A stretch of 64,000 bases of DNA from Alkalisalibacterium limincola (GCF_008017755.1 NZ_VRTS01000004.1:62001-126000), one strand, 5' to 3'. Positions 49,192 to 58,813 are shown, counted from the stretch's first letter. The notes: generated by a model not told the origin, from the letters alone. A program made the numbers and translations.

Positions 49192-51249
49192 ATGACCCTG
49201 CGAACCTCGACCCTGCTGCTGCTGGCTCTTGCCGCCACCGGTGCCACGGCCGCCGAGCGTGGCTTCACCGCCCGTGATCTGGTGGTGCTCGACCGCGCCT
49301 CGGCCCCCACGCTGTCGCCGGACGGGCGGTGGCTGGTGCACGCGCTTCGCGAGGCCGACTTCGAGGCCGACAGCGCGAAGACCGCGCTGTACGTGCGCAA
49401 CCTGCTGACCCGGGACATGCGGCCGCCCGCGCGGCTGACGCCCCAGGACATGAGCGTGTCCAGCCCATCCTTCGCTCCCGACGGCGAGACGGTGTACTTC
49501 CTGTCGGCCAAGAGCGGCTCGAACCAGTTGTGGTCGATGCCGGTCACCGGTGGCGAGCCGGTGCAGGTGAGCGACTATCCGCTGGGCATCGGCAGCTACC
49601 GCCTGGCGCCGGACGGTCGCCAGGTCGCGGTGAGCTTCGAGGTGTTCCCCGATTGCACGAACCTGGCCTGTACCCGGGACCGGCTGCAGGAGGCCCGCGA
49701 CGGCAAGACCAGCGGCCAGCACTACGAGCGTCTTTTCGTCCGCCACTGGGACACCTTCAAGGATGGCCGCCTGAACCAGTTGTTCGTGGCCAGCCTCGAG
49801 GACGGGCGCCTGGCGGGCGAGCCGCGGCGCATCGCGTTCGGCGGCGACGTGCCATCCAAGCCGTTCGGTGGCAGCGACGACTATGCCTGGTCGCCGGACG
49901 CCGCCTCGCTGGTGTTCAGTGCCCGCGTGGCGGATGCCCAGGAGCCGTGGTCGACCAATTTCGACCTGTACCACGTGCCGGCCGATGCGTCGGCCGCGCC
50001 GCGCAACCTGACCCCGGACAATCCGGCTTCCGACACCGGGCCGGTGTTCTCGCCGGACGGTACCAGGCTGTACTACCGCGCGATGCGCAGGCCCGGCTTC
50101 GAATCCGACCGCTACCAGATCACCGAACTGGACCTGGGCTCGGGCGAGCGCCGCGAGATCGCCGCGGACTGGGATCGCTCGGCCTATTCCCTTGCGGTGT
50201 CGGCTGACGGACAGACGCTGTACACGGTGGCCTTCGACCTCGGCCAGCGCCCGCTGTTCTCGGTCGACATCGAGGAGGGCACGGTGATGCAGCTCAGTGG
50301 CAAGGGCACCGTCGGCGGTTTCGACCTGGCGGGCGACACGCTGGCGTTTACCCGCGAGACGCTCGACAGCCCGGCGGAGGTCTTCGTCGCGCGCGCCAAC
50401 GGCAGCGCCGAGCGGCAGATCACCACGCTCAACAGCGAACGCCTCGAGGGCGTCGGCTTCGGCGAGGCGGAGCAGTTCACGTTCGAGGGCTGGAACGACC
50501 AGACCGTGCACGCCTACGTGGTCAAGCCGTGGAACTTCACCGAGGGCGAGCGCTACCCGGTGGCCTTCATCATCCACGGCGGCCCGCAGGGCTCGATGGG
50601 CAACAGCTTCCATTACCGCTGGAACCCGCAGACCTATGCCGGTGCCGGCTACGCGGTGGTCTTCGTCGACTTCCACGGTTCGGCCGGCTATGGCCAGGAG
50701 TTCATGGATTCGATCAGCGGCGACTGGGGCGGCAAGCCGCTCGAGGACCTGCAAAAGGGCTGGGCCGCTGCGCTGGAGCGCTACGACTTCCTCGACGGCG
50801 ACCGCGCCTGCGCGCTCGGCGCCAGCTATGGCGGCTACATGGTCAACTGGATCGCCGGCAACTGGCCCGACGGCTTCAGCTGCCTGGTCAACCACGCCGG
50901 CGTGTTCGACACCCGCTCGATGTACTACGCCACCGAGGAACTGTGGTTCATGGAGTGGGAGTTCGGTGGACCGCAGTTCCAGGTCCCGGCCGACTACGAG
51001 CGCCACAACCCGGTCAATTTCGTGACCAACTGGAAGACGCCGATGCTGGTGATCCACGGCCAGAAGGATTACCGCGTCCTGGTCGAGCAGGGTCTGGCCA
51101 CCTTCACCGCTTTGCAGCGGCAGGGCATCCCCAGCGAGTTCCTCTATTACCCGGACGAGAACCACTGGATCCTGCGCCCGCAGAACTCGGTGCAGTGGCA
51201 CGAGACCGTCAAGGCCTGGATGGCGCGCTGGACCGGCGGGGAAAACTGA
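49192..51249 (+). CDS. Secreted S9 family prolyl oligopeptidase / dipeptidyl aminopeptidase
   Basis: A 685-residue exported peptidase with a signal peptide (cleaved after ATAA, about residue 21), a beta-propeller with repeated SPDG motifs (TLSPDGRWL, SFAPDGETVYF, VFSPDGTRLYY) over about residues 30-400, and a C-terminal alpha/beta hydrolase domain. There, HGGPQGSMG holds the oxyanion site, GASYGGYMVNW the catalytic Ser, HGQKDYRV the Asp and ENHWIL the His. It cleaves short peptides in the periplasm and is probably co-transcribed with the carrier gene upstream. Confidence 0.95.
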   Translation: MTLRTSTLLLLALAATGATAAERGFTARDLVVLDRASAPTLSPDGRWLVHALREADFEADSAKTALYVRNLLTRDMRPPARLTPQDMSVSSPSFAPDGETVYFLSAKSGSNQLWSMPVTGGEPVQVSDYPLGIGSYRLAPDGRQVAVSFEVFPDCTNLACTRDRLQEARDGKTSGQHYERLFVRHWDTFKDGRLNQLFVASLEDGRLAGEPRRIAFGGDVPSKPFGGSDDYAWSPDAASLVFSARVADAQEPWSTNFDLYHVPADASAAPRNLTPDNPASDTGPVFSPDGTRLYYRAMRRPGFESDRYQITELDLGSGERREIAADWDRSAYSLAVSADGQTLYTVAFDLGQRPLFSVDIEEGTVMQLSGKGTVGGFDLAGDTLAFTRETLDSPAEVFVARANGSAERQITTLNSERLEGVGFGEAEQFTFEGWNDQTVHAYVVKPWNFTEGERYPVAFIIHGGPQGSMGNSFHYRWNPQTYAGAGYAVVFVDFHGSAGYGQEFMDSISGDWGGKPLEDLQKGWAAALERYDFLDGDRACALGASYGGYMVNWIAGNWPDGFSCLVNHAGVFDTRSMYYATEELWFMEWEFGGPQFQVPADYERHNPVNFVTNWKTPMLVIHGQKDYRVLVEQGLATFTALQRQGIPSEFLYYPDENHWILRPQNSVQWHETVKAWMARWTGGEN

Positions 51250-51260
51250 ACCGGGCGGTG

Positions 51261-51266
51261 TAGAAT
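51261..51266 (+). promoter_or_regulatory. Possible -10 of the FNR-type regulator gene
   Basis: TAGAAT preceded by TG lies 82 bases upstream of the fnr-like ATG, directly after the peptidase stop. No FNR-like box was seen around it. Confidence 0.3.
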
Positions 51267-51347
51267 GGCGGCTTGGGTGGCCCGGGCCGCCCTGCGCAGC
51301 CACGACCCCGCGGGTGTTGCGACCGCCCAGGAACCACCGGCCCACCT

Positions 51348-52100
51348 ATGCCGAATACAACGAACATCGTCGACATAGCGGCATTGCGCCGCAGCTGTTC
51401 GCAGTGCTCGCTGCAGCAGCTGTGCCTGCCGGCGGGCATCGGCAGTGTCGACCTGCAACGCCTCGACGAGCTGGTGCGCAAGCGCCGGCCCCTCGCGCGG
51501 GGCGATGCGCTGTTCCAGGTCGGTGCGCCCCTGCAGTCGCTTTTCGTGGCGCGCGAAGGTGCGTTCAAGACCACCGCGCTGGCCGAGGACGGCTCGATGC
51601 AGGTCATCGGCTTCCACCTGCCCGGTGAGCTGATGGGCCTGGATGCCCTTGGCGGCGGTACCCACCGCTGCGACGCCGAAGCGCTGGAGCCGGCCGAGGT
51701 GTGCGAGGTACCGATGGCGGAGCTGGGCCGGGTCGCGGCGCAGATCCCCTCGCTGCAGCAGCAGTTCCTGCGCGTCATCGGCCAGAGCATGGGCCGCGAC
51801 CAGGACCATCTGGAAATGATGGGCCGGCGACACGCCAACGAGCGTGTCGCGCTGTTCCTCCACGGCCTGTCCGAGCGCCTGCGCAAGCTGGATCGTTCCG
51901 GGGACCACATCACGCTGCCGATGAGCCGCGAGGATATCGCCAGCTACCTCGGCCTGGTCATCGAGACGGTCAGCCGCACCTTCGGGCGCTTGCAGGACGA
52001 TGGCGTGATCGCGGTGCGCGGGCGCAAGCTGCAGATCCTCGACCACGCCAAGCTCGACCAGCTGGCGCACGATCCCGACGAGGCACGCGCCCGCAGCTGA
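51348..52100 (+). CDS. fnr: FNR-type oxygen-sensing transcription regulator
   Basis: A 250-residue CRP/FNR-family protein. Cysteines at about 17, 20 and 26 (CSQCSLQQLC) and one in AEVCEVP (about 119) match the four ligands of the oxygen-labile [4Fe-4S] cluster of FNR. The helix-turn-helix contains EDIASYLGLVIETVSRTFGRLQ, with the Glu/Ser/Arg that read TTGAT half-sites. It should activate low-oxygen genes. The FNR-like box before ccoN (61146) and the adjacent, oppositely oriented cbb3 cluster fit. Convergent with the TauE-like gene, 9 bases apart. Confidence 0.95.
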   Translation: MPNTTNIVDIAALRRSCSQCSLQQLCLPAGIGSVDLQRLDELVRKRRPLARGDALFQVGAPLQSLFVAREGAFKTTALAEDGSMQVIGFHLPGELMGLDALGGGTHRCDAEALEPAEVCEVPMAELGRVAAQIPSLQQQFLRVIGQSMGRDQDHLEMMGRRHANERVALFLHGLSERLRKLDRSGDHITLPMSREDIASYLGLVIETVSRTFGRLQDDGVIAVRGRKLQILDHAKLDQLAHDPDEARARS

Positions 52101-52109
52101 GGGTGGGCG

Positions 52110-52840
52110 TCACGCTCCCGGCAGGGTGCGGCAGCCCAAGGCCTCCAGCAGTGCGTGCACCGCCGGTATCCTGGCCAGCCAGGGGGCTGCCAGCGTCAGC
52201 ATCCCGGCAGCGAAAATCACGCCTGCGGCGGCCATCCTTGCGCCTGGGCGCGCCAGCCAGCCCGCAAGCCGGGTACCGCTCCAGGTCAGCGGCAGCATCA
52301 CCGGCAAGGTGCCCAGGCCGAAGGCGGCCATGATCAGTCCGCCGTTGAGCGCATCCACGCTCAGCCACGCGCCACCAGCAAGGTGGCGCTGAGTCCGCAC
52401 GGCATCCATCCCCACATCATGCCCACGGCCAGCCGTCGCGGCAGCGTGTTCGCCGGCAACAGCCGCCGCTGCAGCGGGGCGAGCAGGCGCCACAACCCGG
52501 CGCCAGGCCGCGACAAAAAGGCCAGCTTTCCGTGGCGGTCGAGCAGGCGCAGCGCGACGACGATCAACACCAGGCCCACCGCCATGCGCGCCCCCAGCAC
52601 CAGGCCCTCGGCGCGCGCCAGGGTCAGCAGCCCGGCGCCGAAGCCGCCGACGATCACGCCGGCCACGATGTAACCCCCCACCCGTGCCAGGTTGACCTGG
52701 ACCGCGGTGGCGAGTGGTGCCTGGCCGCCGGAGCCCATCGCGATGCCGGTGGCGATGCCGCCACACATCGCGGCGCAATGCAGGCCGCCCATGAGCCCCG
52801 CCAGCAGCGCTGCGCTGATCGTCAGCCAGTCAATCGGCAC
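52110..52840 (-). CDS. TauE/SafE-like membrane protein of cbb3 locus (one frameshift)
   Basis: The corrected 243-residue protein has six or more hydrophobic segments. It starts with GTG at 52840 (PIDWLTISAALLAGLMGG) and carries LHCAAMCGGIATGIAMG and WGWMPCGLSATLLVA, conserved cysteine motifs of the urease-accessory/sulfite-exporter-like proteins encoded after ccoS in many proteobacteria and implicated in copper delivery. One base is missing near 52376; AAWLSVDALNGGL continues in the next frame. It overlaps ccoS by 11 bases. Copper function is inferred from context. Confidence 0.86.
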
Positions 52841-53084
52841 GGGGTGCGTGTTGCCCGTCGTCGTCGTGGGCGGGTCGCGCACCCGCCGCTTCGTCGGCAT
52901 CCGCCGCGACGCTGGTGTCCTGCTCGACGTCGCTCGTTCGGGGGCTCGGCTCGTCCACCAGGATCTGCACCGCCGGAGTCTCCAGGTCGTCGAACTGGCC
53001 ACGACGCACTGCCCATACGAACGCCCAGACTGCCAGGCCCAACAGCGCGAGGCTGATCGGCACGAGGAAGACCATGCTGCTCAC
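52830..53084 (-). CDS. ccoS: cbb3 oxidase maturation protein CcoS
   Basis: An 84-residue single-pass membrane protein. The family signature MVFLVPISLALLGLAVWAFVWAVRRGQFDDLETPA makes it a certain CcoS, although the acidic tail (DVEQDTSVAADADEAAG) is longer than in short homologues. It is needed for cofactor insertion into the oxidase. It overlaps ccoI upstream (ATGA) and the TauE-like gene downstream. Confidence 0.94.
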   Translation of the reverse strand: MSSMVFLVPISLALLGLAVWAFVWAVRRGQFDDLETPAVQILVDEPSPRTSDVEQDTSVAADADEAAGARPAHDDDGQHAPRAD

Positions 53085-55498
53085 GTGGCACGCGGCTGCA
53101 GGGGGCGGGGGCTTGCTTCGGGCATGGCCCGTATCCTACGCGCAGGACGCGCACGTGCCAGGCGCAGGGCATTGAACGTCACCAGCAGCGAGGACCCGGC
53201 CATGCCCAGCGCGGCGATCCAGGGCGTCACCAGGCCCGCCGCGGCGAAGGGCAGGGCGATGACGTTGTAGGCGCCCGCCCAGGCGAGGTTCTGGCGGATG
53301 ATGCGGCGCGTGCGCCGGGCCAGCTCGATCGCGTCCGGGAGGCGTTCCAGCGCACTTCCGGCCAGCACCAGGTCGGCGCTGCGGTGGGCCAGGGCCGCGC
53401 CGCCGGCCATCGCGATGGAGACATCGGCACCCGCCAGTACCGGTGCGTCGTTGATGCCGTCGCCGATCATCGCGACGACGCGACCTTGCGACTGCAGCTG
53501 CCGGACGCGCGCCAGTTTGTCCTCGGGCGACTGCCGCGCCCGCCAGGTGCCGATACCGGTGGCGCCGGCCACCAGGCTGGCGGCCACGCCACTGTCGCCG
53601 GTCAACATCTCGGGCGGCAGACCCAGCGCATCCAGGCGCGTCACCGCCGCGGCGGCATCGGCGCGTGGCCGGTCGGCGAAACCCAGCCTGGCGTGAGCGG
53701 TGAAGCCATCGCCAAGCCAGACCGCGCCGTCGTCGTGGCGGCCGGCGGCGAAATCGGCGCGACCCACGCGCATGCGCCGGCCCGCGACTTCTCCTTCCAC
53801 GCCACGACCCGCATGGATCACCACCCGACGCGCGGACGCCACGTCCACGTCCCGGAAGGCGGCCGCCAGGGGATGCCCGGATTCGCGCTCCAGCGCGGCG
53901 ACACTGGCCAGCACCTGGGCGCGGTCGAGGGTGCCGAACAACTCCAGGTCGACCAGGCTTGGGCTGCCGTCGGTCAACGTGCCGGTCTTGTCGATGAGCA
54001 GGGCGTCGGCCCGCGCCAGCGTGTCGAGTGCATCGGGTCGCAGCGACAGCACGCCCAGTCGCGCCAGCGCACCGTGGCTGGTGCCAAGCGCGGTCGGGAT
54101 GGCGAGCGACAGCGCGCAGGGGCAGCTGATCACCAGCACCGCCAGCATCACCTCGAAGGCCCGCTCCGGTGCGATATGCCACCAGGTGGCGAACACCAGC
54201 GCGGCGATGACGAACAACGAGACGACGAAGCGGCTCGCGAACGCCTCGGCCACCTGGGCCACGCGCGGGCGCTGGTTCTGCGCTTCCTCGACCAGCCGCA
54301 CGAGATGCGACAGGCGCGTGTCCTGTCCGGTGCGCTCCACGCGCAGCCGCGTGGCAGCCCCCCGACAACTGCTGCCGGCCAGTACCGGTTCGCCCACGCG
54401 TCGCGGCACCGGGTGCGACTCGCCGGTCAGCAGTGCTTCGTCGAACTCTCCGTCATCGAGCAGTACGCCGTCGGCGGGAACGGTTTCGCCACCGGGCACT
54501 CTTACGATGTCGCCGACGGCCAGCGACGCCAGTGGCACCTGTTCGCTGCGGCCTGCCCCGTCGAGTCGCCAGGCGAGTGCCGGACGTGCACGCGACAGCG
54601 TGTCGACCGCGGCGTTGGCGCGGTGCCGGGCGAAGGCTTCCAGCGCGCGCGCGGCCAGCAGCAGGAAGACGAACATCACCGCCGCATCGATCCATACGTG
54701 GGGGCCCCCGCGCAGTGTCTCCACCAGGCTGGCGCCGTAGGCCAGCAGCACCGAGGACGCCACCAGCGTATCCATGCCGAGGCGACCGAAGCGCACCTCG
54801 CGCAGCATGCCCGAGATGAAGGGCCAGCCGCTGTAGAACACGACCGGGGTTGCCAGGAGAAACGCGATCCAGCGGAAGAAATCGCGCGTGGCGACCGGCA
54901 TCTGGTTGTCGAAGTCCAGGTACAGCGCCTCGGCGAACATCATCGCCTGCAGCATGCCCAGGCCAGCGACGCCCAGGCGGATGAGCATCGTCCGGTTCTC
55001 GCGCCGGCGCTCGCGTTCCAGCGCCTCGCCGGGTGCCAGATGCGGCCGATAGCCAATCGACGCCAGCGCCTCCAGCGCCTGAGAGATCGGCATGCGGTCG
55101 GGGTTCCATGCGATCACCACGCGGCCGGTCACGGCGTTGGCCCGCACATCGTCGATGCCGGGCAGCCTGCGCAGCGCACGGTCGATCAGCCAGGCGCAGG
55201 CGGCGCAGCGCATGCCCTCGACGAGGACGGTGATCTCGCGACCGGTGGCGGTCTCGCGGCTGTGGCCTGCCAGCACGTCGGCCCGGTCCCAGGCGCTGTA
55301 GTCGGCGCGCTCCTCGCCCACCCGCAGGCCCTCGACATCACGGATGCGGTAGTAGTCGCCCAGGCCCGCGTCGCGGATCCAGCGGGCCGCACCGGCGCAG
55401 CCGTGGCAGCAGAAGGCGCGCGGGGTGCCGTCCAGGGACTCGACTGGGTGCCCGCCCGGCAGTGCCTCGCCGCAGTGGAAGCAGGCCGTGTGCGCCAT
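53081..55498 (-). CDS. ccoI: Copper-exporting P1B-ATPase for cbb3 assembly
   Basis: An 805-residue heavy-metal ATPase. An N-terminal Cys cluster region (CFHCGEALPGGH and FCCHGCAGAARWI) is followed by an HMA domain (VEGMRCAACAWLIDRAL, about residue 92). The membrane CPC motif is in VISCPCALSLAIP, phosphorylation site DKTGTLTDG, and hinge GDGINDAPVLAGADVSIAMAGG. It exports copper towards the cytochrome oxidase. Start at 55498 overlaps the ccoH stop (ATGA). Confidence 0.96.
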   Translation of the reverse strand: MAHTACFHCGEALPGGHPVESLDGTPRAFCCHGCAGAARWIRDAGLGDYYRIRDVEGLRVGEERADYSAWDRADVLAGHSRETATGREITVLVEGMRCAACAWLIDRALRRLPGIDDVRANAVTGRVVIAWNPDRMPISQALEALASIGYRPHLAPGEALERERRRENRTMLIRLGVAGLGMLQAMMFAEALYLDFDNQMPVATRDFFRWIAFLLATPVVFYSGWPFISGMLREVRFGRLGMDTLVASSVLLAYGASLVETLRGGPHVWIDAAVMFVFLLLAARALEAFARHRANAAVDTLSRARPALAWRLDGAGRSEQVPLASLAVGDIVRVPGGETVPADGVLLDDGEFDEALLTGESHPVPRRVGEPVLAGSSCRGAATRLRVERTGQDTRLSHLVRLVEEAQNQRPRVAQVAEAFASRFVVSLFVIAALVFATWWHIAPERAFEVMLAVLVISCPCALSLAIPTALGTSHGALARLGVLSLRPDALDTLARADALLIDKTGTLTDGSPSLVDLELFGTLDRAQVLASVAALERESGHPLAAAFRDVDVASARRVVIHAGRGVEGEVAGRRMRVGRADFAAGRHDDGAVWLGDGFTAHARLGFADRPRADAAAAVTRLDALGLPPEMLTGDSGVAASLVAGATGIGTWRARQSPEDKLARVRQLQSQGRVVAMIGDGINDAPVLAGADVSIAMAGGAALAHRSADLVLAGSALERLPDAIELARRTRRIIRQNLAWAGAYNVIALPFAAAGLVTPWIAALGMAGSSLLVTFNALRLARARPARRIRAMPEASPRPLQPRAT

Positions 55499-56016
55499 CA
55501 GCTGTCGGTCAGCGCCGGGTGCAGGCGCACGCCATCGGCATCCGCGGCCAGGCGCGCGATCAACCGCCATTGCCCGTCGGCCGGGGACAGCACCACTTTC
55601 CAGTCGTGCCGGCGCGTAGCCTCCATGCGGCCGATGTAGCCTGCGTTGTGGCGGACCAGGGGCACCTCGATGTCGCCGGCAGCCGCCGTCGGATGGACCA
55701 GGCGCAATTCCAGCCGGGCATCGCCGGGCGCGTCACCCTCCACGAAATCCAGCACCACCGCGCCCGTGCCGCGGTCCACGCGCAGCTGTGCGCGCAGTCC
55801 CAGCGCCTGCGCGTGGGCATCGGCCGCGATGTCCCCCACCTGTGCCTTTCCGGTGCGCCGAACCTCCTGCGGAATCGCGTCGGCGCCGCCGGCATGGATG
55901 GCGATTCCCAGCAGGCTGAAGCCTGCGACCACCGACATCAGCGGCAGGCCGAGCACCAGCGCCATCATCGGCTCGCGGTACCAGGGGCGCGGCGCATTCG
56001 AGGTGTCGTGGTTCAT
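55498..56016 (-). CDS. ccoH: FixH/CcoH family assembly protein
   Basis: A 172-residue membrane protein with one N-terminal helix (about 17-40, MALVLGLPLMSVVAGFSLLG) and a periplasmic beta domain. The domain's VRLVHPTAAAGDIEV-like and HDWKVVLSPADGQWRLIARL pattern matches FixH. CcoH stabilises cbb3 subunits during assembly. It overlaps ccoG (ATGA) and ccoI (ATGA) on either side. Confidence 0.88.
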   Translation of the reverse strand: MNHDTSNAPRPWYREPMMALVLGLPLMSVVAGFSLLGIAIHAGGADAIPQEVRRTGKAQVGDIAADAHAQALGLRAQLRVDRGTGAVVLDFVEGDAPGDARLELRLVHPTAAAGDIEVPLVRHNAGYIGRMEATRRHDWKVVLSPADGQWRLIARLAADADGVRLHPALTDS

Positions 56017-57566
56017 GGCATGGGTCCAAAGAAGCGGCTTTCGTGGCGGGTGCGGATGGCGGGTTCGTCAAGGCTCTGCACGGTGAACACGACGTCGTGG
56101 CGGCCACTGGCTTCGCCGGGCTCCGAACGCAGCGTCACCACGACCGTGACCACCTCCTCGGCCGCGGTCTCCACCCTGACCGGGGCGCCGGGAAGGCTGA
56201 TGCCGGCCGTGGGCGCGATGTCCACACTGTACGTGTGGGGTCGCGGCTGCTTGTTGACCAAACGCAAGGTGTACACGTTTTCCACGCCGCCATCGGCCAT
56301 TTCGCGGTAGAGGGCATTGCGGTCGCGCATCACGTCGAACTCGAGTGGCGCGCGGTTGATGACCGACCAGGTCCAGGTGGCGAAGATCCCGCCCAGGAGG
56401 AGGCCGTAGATGAGGATGCGTGGGCGCAGGATCCGCTGTGGCTTGCCCTCCATCGAGGTCTGCGTGGTATGACGGATCAGCCCCCGCGGGTAGCCGATCT
56501 TGTCCATCACCTCGTCGCAGGCGTCGATGCAGGCGGCGCAGGCGATGCACTCGTATTGCAGGCCATTGCGGATGTCGATGCCGGTCGGGCAGACCTGCAC
56601 GCACAGCGTGCAGTCGATGCAGTCGCCGAGGTCCTCGGGCTTTTCGACCCGGGGCGCCTCGCCGGCGTCCAGCTTCAGCAGGTCGGTGCTCACCCGCGCT
56701 GCCACCCGTGCATCGGCCGCGGAGCGCTGCCGTGCCGCCGCCACCACCGCGGCTTCGGCCTGCTTCACGCCGAGCAGGCCGCGGGCGCGTTCGAGCACGC
56801 TGCCCAATCCGCGCTTGCGCGAGCCACGCGGTTCGCCGCGCATCGGGTCATAGGCGATGATCAGCGTATTGCGGTCGAACATCGCGCTCTGGAAGCGTGC
56901 GTAGGGGCACATGTACTTGCACACCTGCTCGCGCAGCACGCCGGCGTTGCCCCAGGTGGCCAGGCTGTAGAACAGCACCCAGAAGATCTCCCAGCCTCCC
57001 CATTGGAAGGGCACCAGGCGCACGCCCAGGTCGCGGATTGGAGTGAACAGGCCGACGAAGGTGAACCCGGTCCACAGCGCCAGCAGCAGCCAGGCGGCGT
57101 GCTTGGAGCCCTTGCGCAGCACCTTCTCGCGGTTCCACGGACCCGCGTCGAGCTTCATCCGCTTGTGGCGGTCGCCCTCGGTCTTCTTCTCCACCCACAG
57201 GAAGATCTCGGTCCACACCGTCTGCGGGCAGGCGTAGCCGCACCACAGGCGCCCGGCCAGCGCGGTGAAGAAGAACAGGGTCAGCCCGGCCATGATCAGC
57301 AGCACGGCCAGGAAGAAGAAGTCCTGTGGCCAGAAGGTCAGGCCGAAGATATGGAACTTGCGCGCCGGCAGGTCCAGCAGCACGGCCTGGCGGCCATCCC
57401 AGGTGAACCACGGTGCGGCGTAGAACCAGCCCAGCAGCAGCCAGGCCGCGATCGTGCGCAGGCGCTGGAATCGGCCCTGGATGTCACGTGGGTACACCTT
57501 GCCTTCCGAGACGTAGAAACTCTCGTGGCCTGCGTGTTCCAGCGTGGAGGGAATGGTCTTGCTCAT
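56013..57566 (-). CDS. ccoG: Cytochrome c oxidase accessory protein CcoG
   Basis: A 517-residue protein with four or five transmembrane helices and a polyferredoxin part. The motif GRLWCGYACPQTVWTEIF holds a redox pair, and CIDCTLCVQVCPTGIDIRNG plus CIACAACIDACDEVMDKIG bind two [4Fe-4S] clusters. A periplasmic immunoglobulin-like domain follows (about 430-517). CcoG reduces copper during cbb3 assembly. Start ATG at 57566. 57567-57627 holds no gene. Confidence 0.95.
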   Translation of the reverse strand: MSKTIPSTLEHAGHESFYVSEGKVYPRDIQGRFQRLRTIAAWLLLGWFYAAPWFTWDGRQAVLLDLPARKFHIFGLTFWPQDFFFLAVLLIMAGLTLFFFTALAGRLWCGYACPQTVWTEIFLWVEKKTEGDRHKRMKLDAGPWNREKVLRKGSKHAAWLLLALWTGFTFVGLFTPIRDLGVRLVPFQWGGWEIFWVLFYSLATWGNAGVLREQVCKYMCPYARFQSAMFDRNTLIIAYDPMRGEPRGSRKRGLGSVLERARGLLGVKQAEAAVVAAARQRSAADARVAARVSTDLLKLDAGEAPRVEKPEDLGDCIDCTLCVQVCPTGIDIRNGLQYECIACAACIDACDEVMDKIGYPRGLIRHTTQTSMEGKPQRILRPRILIYGLLLGGIFATWTWSVINRAPLEFDVMRDRNALYREMADGGVENVYTLRLVNKQPRPHTYSVDIAPTAGISLPGAPVRVETAAEEVVTVVVTLRSEPGEASGRHDVVFTVQSLDEPAIRTRHESRFFGPMP

Positions 57567-57627
57567 CGTGTCTCGCGGGTTGCCGGGGGGAGGGCCCGAC
57601 ACGCTGCCGGGCGGCATCGCGGGCGCG

Positions 57628-57912
57628 TCAGTCGCGCGGCAGCGGACGATTGAAGCGGCTGGAGGGGCGCAGCAGGATCCAGGTGAAGGTGCAGGCGCTG
57701 GCGGTGCAGGCCCAGAACATGAAGAAGCCGATCGAGTAGCCGACGCCGCGCCCTATCTCGAAGTCCGGCCAGGTCATCTGCGCCAGCTGCACCGGATCGA
57801 CGAAGGCGAAGAACACCATCGTCGCCACGCCGGCGGCGAAGAAGCTGGGCCACAGGATCGCCCCGAGCCGCTGTGCCAGCGGCCGGGGCGGATGGTCGAA
57901 AGGCGTGTTCAT
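57628..57912 (-). CDS. Small membrane protein between ccoP and ccoG, function unknown
   Basis: Not recognised as a named family. The 94 residues include two hydrophobic helices (about 17-40, LGAILWPSFFAAGVATMVFFAFV, and 57-82, GYSIGFFMFWACTASACTFTWIL) joined by VDPVQLAQMTWPDFEIGRG. A pair of cysteines, four residues apart, lies in the second helix (WACTASAC). Its ATG overlaps the ccoP stop (ATGA), so it is translationally coupled to the oxidase subunits. A role in cbb3 assembly or copper handling is possible but inferred only from position. Confidence 0.75.
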   Translation of the reverse strand: MNTPFDHPPRPLAQRLGAILWPSFFAAGVATMVFFAFVDPVQLAQMTWPDFEIGRGVGYSIGFFMFWACTASACTFTWILLRPSSRFNRPLPRD

Positions 57913-58811
57913 TCGCGTGCCGGCGTGTCCTGGCCCAGCGACCACAGGTAGGCGCCCACCAGGCGGGCCCGGGTCTCGCCGATGATCGGCCCGTGCGCCG
58001 GCATCTGCCCATGGCGCCCGTGGACGATGCTGTGGCGGATGCTGTCGAAGTCGCCGCCGTAGGTCCACACGCCGTCGGTGAGGTCGGGCGCGCCCAGGGC
58101 CGGATTGCCGGTGCCGTCCACGCCATGGCAGGCGGCGCAGACCATGAAGCGGGAACGGCCGGCGGCGGCGAGCTGGGGATCGACCCGACGACCCGACAGG
58201 CTCTGGGTGTACACGACGGCCTCGGTGATCGCCTGTTCCGACCCCAGTACCGCCCCCATTGGCGCCATCACGCCTTCACGGCCGTCGAGGATGCTGGTGA
58301 GGATCTGGTCGGGCGTGCCGCCCCAGTTCCAGGAACCGTCGGCCAGGTTGGGGAAACCACGCGCGCCGCGTGCGTCGGAACCGTGGCAGGTGGCACAGAA
58401 GTTGCCGAACACCGAACGCCCCAGTGCCACCGCGTCGGGCTCGTTGGCGAGGTCGTCGATCGAGCGGCCCTGGAAACGCGCGAACACCGGTGCCATCCGC
58501 GCCTCGGCCGCCGCCACGTCGGCGTCGTGCTGGCCCGCCGAGGTCCATCCGCCGTAGCCGGCGAAGTTGCCCAGGCCCGGATACCAGGCCAGGTATCCGA
58601 TGGCGAAGATGATCGTCAGCCAGAACAGGTTGATCCACCACTTCGGCAGGGGCTTGTTGTATTCGGTGATGTCCCCGTCCCAGTAGTGGCTGGTCTGCTC
58701 CGGCGCCGGGTCGCCGGGCCGGCGCTTGGCCGTCCACCACAGCAGCCAGGCGCAGCCGGCGATGTTGAGGACAACGAGGGTGATGATGAACCAGGACCAG
58801 AAGCCGCTCAT
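57909..58811 (-). CDS. ccoP: cbb3 oxidase diheme cytochrome c subunit CcoP
   Basis: A 300-residue membrane-anchored cytochrome. It has two N-terminal transmembrane helices (FWSWFIITLVVLNIAG and WINLFWLTIIFAIGYL) and two c-type heme domains with CATCH (about residue 142) and CAACH (about 229). Axial methionines are probably in APMGAVLG and GQMPAHG. It takes electrons from soluble cytochromes and passes them to CcoO. ATG 58811 follows the ccoQ stop by 2 bases; a TTG two codons earlier is less likely. Confidence 0.96.
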   Translation of the reverse strand: MSGFWSWFIITLVVLNIAGCAWLLWWTAKRRPGDPAPEQTSHYWDGDITEYNKPLPKWWINLFWLTIIFAIGYLAWYPGLGNFAGYGGWTSAGQHDADVAAAEARMAPVFARFQGRSIDDLANEPDAVALGRSVFGNFCATCHGSDARGARGFPNLADGSWNWGGTPDQILTSILDGREGVMAPMGAVLGSEQAITEAVVYTQSLSGRRVDPQLAAAGRSRFMVCAACHGVDGTGNPALGAPDLTDGVWTYGGDFDSIRHSIVHGRHGQMPAHGPIIGETRARLVGAYLWSLGQDTPARE

Positions 58812-58813
58812 GG

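Noticed and set aside
49102-51345. 747-codon minus-strand frame over the S9 peptidase gene
   Set aside because: Shadow frame; the plus strand holds a full signal peptide, propeller and catalytic triad.
53384-55639. 751-codon plus-strand frame over ccoI
   Set aside because: His/Gln/Arg-rich antisense frame in GC-rich DNA; the P-type ATPase on the other strand is unmistakable.
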